Below are positions 62,341-64,000 of a stretch of 64,000 bases of DNA, piece by piece. The position numbers were made by a program, and so were the translations under genes. The notes beneath the pieces are model-generated. The model made no database searches. It was not told the DNA's origin and saw nothing but the letters and a program-made list of their open reading frames with translations. The stretch is from Dermacentor variabilis (lineage: Eukaryota > Arthropoda > Arachnida > Ixodida > Ixodidae), in assembly GCF_050947875.1 (NCBI RefSeq), contig NW_027460400.1:1-64000 (forward strand). Reading direction: 5' to 3'. The first letter of the stretch is position 1; every line of letters begins with the position of its first letter.

Positions 62341-64000
62341 GCATGTGCATGCTTAAAACGCGTTTTGGCACAAATCCTTGTGCGGGTGCTAAAAAGAGCA
62401 GCATCGGCATGCTTTTCACGTCGTTTGGTAGATATCCACGAGCGCGTTCTGCCAAAAGCACCATCTGTATGCATATCGTGTGGTTTTGCAGAAAACTGCG
62501 TCCGCGTCTACCAAAAGATGCATGTGCATGCTTAAAACGCGTTTTGGCACAAATCCTTGTGCGGGTGCTAAAAAGAGCAGCATCGGCATGCTTTTCACGT
62601 CGTTTGGTAGAAATCCACGTGCGCGTTCTGCCAAAAGCACCATTTGCATGCATATCGTGTGGTTTTGCAGAAAACTGCGTCCGCGTCTACCAAAAGATGC
62701 ATGTGCATGCTTAAAACGCGTTTTGGCACAAATCCATGTGCGGGTGCTAAAAAGAGCAGCATCGGCATGCTTTTCACGTCGTTTGGTAGAAATACCCGTG
62801 CGCGTTCTGCCAAAAGCACCATTTACATGCATATCGTGTGGTTTTGCAGAAAACTGCGTCCGCGTCTACCAAAAGATGCATGTGCATGCTTAAAACGCGT
62901 TTTGGAACAAATCCATGTGCGGGTGCTAAAAGAGCAACATCGGCATGCTTTTCACGTCGTTTGGTAGAAATACCCGTGCGCGTTCTGCCAAAAGCACCAT
63001 TTGCCTGCATATCGTGTGGTTTTGCAGAAAACTGCGTCCGCGTCTACCAAAAGATGCATGTGCATGCTTAAAACGCGTTTTGGCACAAATCCTTGTGCGG
63101 GTGCTAAAAAGAGCAGCATCGGCATGCTTTTCACGTCGTTTGGTAGAAATCCACGTGCGCGTTCTGCCAAAAGCACCATCTGCATGCATATCGTGTGGTT
63201 TTGCAGAAAACTGCGTCCGCGTCTACCAAAAGATGCATGTGCATGCTTGCAACACGTTTTGGCACAAATCCATGTGCGGGTGCTAAAAAGAGCAGCATCG
63301 GCATGCTTTTCACGTCGTTTGCTAGAAATCCACGTGCGCGTTCTGCCAAAAGCACCATTTGCAGGCATATCATGTGGTTTTGCAGAAAACTGCGTCCGCG
63401 TCTACCAAAAGATGCATGTTCATGCTTAAAACGCGTTTTGGCACAAATCCATGTGCGGGTGCTAAAAAGAGCAGCATCGGCATGCTTTTCACGTCGTTTG
63501 GTAGAAATCCACGGGCGCGTTCTGCCAAAAGCACCATTTGCATGCATATCGTGTGGTTTTTCAGAAAACTGCGTCCGCGTCTACCAAAAGATGCATGTGC
63601 ATGCTTAAAACGCGTTTTGGCACAAATCCATGTGCGGGTGCTAAAAAGAGCAGCATCGGCATGTTTTTCATGTCGTTTGGTGGAAATCCACGTGCGCGTT
63701 CTGCCAAAAGCACCATTTGCATGCATATCGTGTGGTTTTGCAGAAAACTGCGTCCGCGTCTACCAAAAGATGCATGTGCATGCTTAAAACGCGTTTTGGC
63801 GCAAATCCATGTGCGGGTGCTAAAAAGAGCAGCATCGGCATGCTTTTCACGTCGTTTGGTAGAAATGCACGTGCGCGTTCTGCCAAAAGCACCATTTGCA
63901 TGCATATCGTGTGGTTTTGCAGAAAACTGCGTCCGCGTCTACCAAAAGATGCATGTGCATGCTTAAAACGCGTTTTGGCACAAATCCATGTGCGGGTGCT
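62341..64000 (+). repeat. Right-edge domain of divergent monomers
   Basis: About nine monomers with renewed private variation: CCTTGTGCGGG (62,377, 62,554, 63,090), GATATCCACGAGCG (62,432), CATCTGTATGC (62,463), AATACCCGTGCG (62,791 and 62,970), TTACATGC (62,823), TTTTGGAACAAATCC (62,902), a 1-base deletion CTAAAAGAGCAAC (62,927), GCTTGCAACACG (63,246) and TTTCATGTCG (63,667). The last copies carry GGCGCAAATCC (63,798) and GTAGAAATGCACG (63,861), the pair also seen at 26.24-26.31 kb. The array is still running when the window ends inside sub-repeat A. Confidence 0.8.

Larger units (their letters stand above)
1..64000 (+). repeat. 179-bp tandem satellite array, about 357 monomers, open at both ends
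   Basis: Landmarks such as GCTTAAAACGCG, CACGTCGTTTGG and GCATGCATATCG recur every 176-180 bp from the first base to the last. The first complete monomer in the phase used here starts at 123 and the last ends at 63,961. This span of 63,839 bp fits 357 monomers at a mean of 178.8 bp, the shortfall being explained by fifteen 3-bp-shorter monomers and scattered single-base deletions. Every monomer lies in the same orientation and no unique sequence longer than a few bases interrupts them. Function is inferred only. Monomers of 160-180 bp are common at eukaryotic centromeres (human alpha satellite 171 bp, Arabidopsis 178 bp) and in heterochromatic knobs (maize 180 bp), but nothing here shows which chromosome region this is. 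I see no promoter, RNA gene or coding gene. Confidence 0.98.

Noticed and set aside
1..64000. Repetitive protein-coding gene (surface antigen or silk-like)
   Set aside because: A repeat protein needs a period divisible by 3 and an unbroken frame. The period is 178-179 bp and stops recur every 2-3 monomers.
1..64000. CRISPR array
   Set aside because: Direct repeats are regular, but there are no unique spacers: the whole 179-bp period is repeated, and it is far longer than a CRISPR repeat-spacer unit.
1..64000. Telomeric repeats or a chromosome end
   Set aside because: No run of TTAGGG, TTTAGGG, TTAGG or similar is present, and both window ends are ordinary monomer sequence.
1..64000. rRNA spacer, 5S or tRNA-derived tandem repeat
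   Set aside because: The monomer shows no recognisable 5S internal control region or tRNA A/B boxes, and no clover-leaf arrangement. The dyads seen are short stems inside each 60-bp unit.
1..64000. Match to a named satellite family (Arabidopsis 178-bp, maize CentC or 180-bp knob, human alpha)
   Set aside because: The monomer does not resemble what I recall of these families beyond length. Naming the organism would be a guess; a database search of the reference monomer at 28,731-28,909 would decide it.

Overview
The whole 64 kb window is one uninterrupted array of satellite DNA. A monomer of about 179 bp is repeated head to tail, always in the same orientation, about 357 times. I see no gene, RNA gene, transposon, unique spacer or inverted segment. 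The array runs off both ends of the window. Arrays of this size with a nucleosome-scale monomer are typical of eukaryotic centromeric, pericentromeric or subtelomeric heterochromatin. I do not recognise the monomer as a named family, so I assign no species. The consensus is about 48% GC and rich in CpG (13 per monomer, observed/expected about 1.26), which argues weakly against a genome with heavy germline CpG methylation.

The repeat is nested at three scales. (1) Each 179-bp monomer is three diverged sub-repeats of 60, 60 and 59 bp (A, B, C), about 70% identical where I aligned them by eye, each ending in GCATG. Each has an imperfect dyad at the same internal place. (2) The 179-bp monomer is the unit that was amplified. 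(3) Variant monomers recur in fixed orders, giving higher-order repeats (HORs) of 3, 4, 6, 8, 11, 13, 16 and 18 monomers in different parts of the window.

Layout: 1-4,236 divergent monomers with many private variants; 4,237-7,120 two 1,428-bp 8-mers; 7,121-11,349 mixed variants; 11,350-16,330 a 1.76-kb block present twice 3,219 bp apart; 16,331-22,400 a family rich in TTGCTTGCATATTGTG and GAGCATCATCGG monomers, with 3-mer and 13-mer duplications; 22,401-25,640 including a 715-bp 4-mer duplication; 25,641-29,699 mostly near-consensus monomers; 29,700-33,985 an 11-mer in two copies; 33,986-37,150 a 6-mer expansion; 37,151-38,080 near-consensus; 38,081-42,104 a visibly identical 1,968-bp 11-mer tandem duplication; 42,105-49,420 a second block of the 16-22 kb family; 49,421-62,340 the most regular 8-mer/16-mer domain; 62,341-64,000 divergent monomers again.

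Many overlapping open reading frames of about 138-142 codons exist on both strands. They are by-products of the repeat: 179 is not a multiple of 3 and one frame meets TAA at each C/A junction. I annotate none as genes. Short names for marker variants used below: H = GTGGGTTTGCATAAAAC with ATGGATG; D3 = ACCATGTGCATG (3 bp shorter); S = GATGCATGAGTATG; L = TTGCTTGCATATTGTG; I = GAGCATCATCGG; F = GGCATCTTTTTCAC; V = ATATCTTGTGG; W = CATGTGGATGC; T7 = CGTGTTTTTTTGC.
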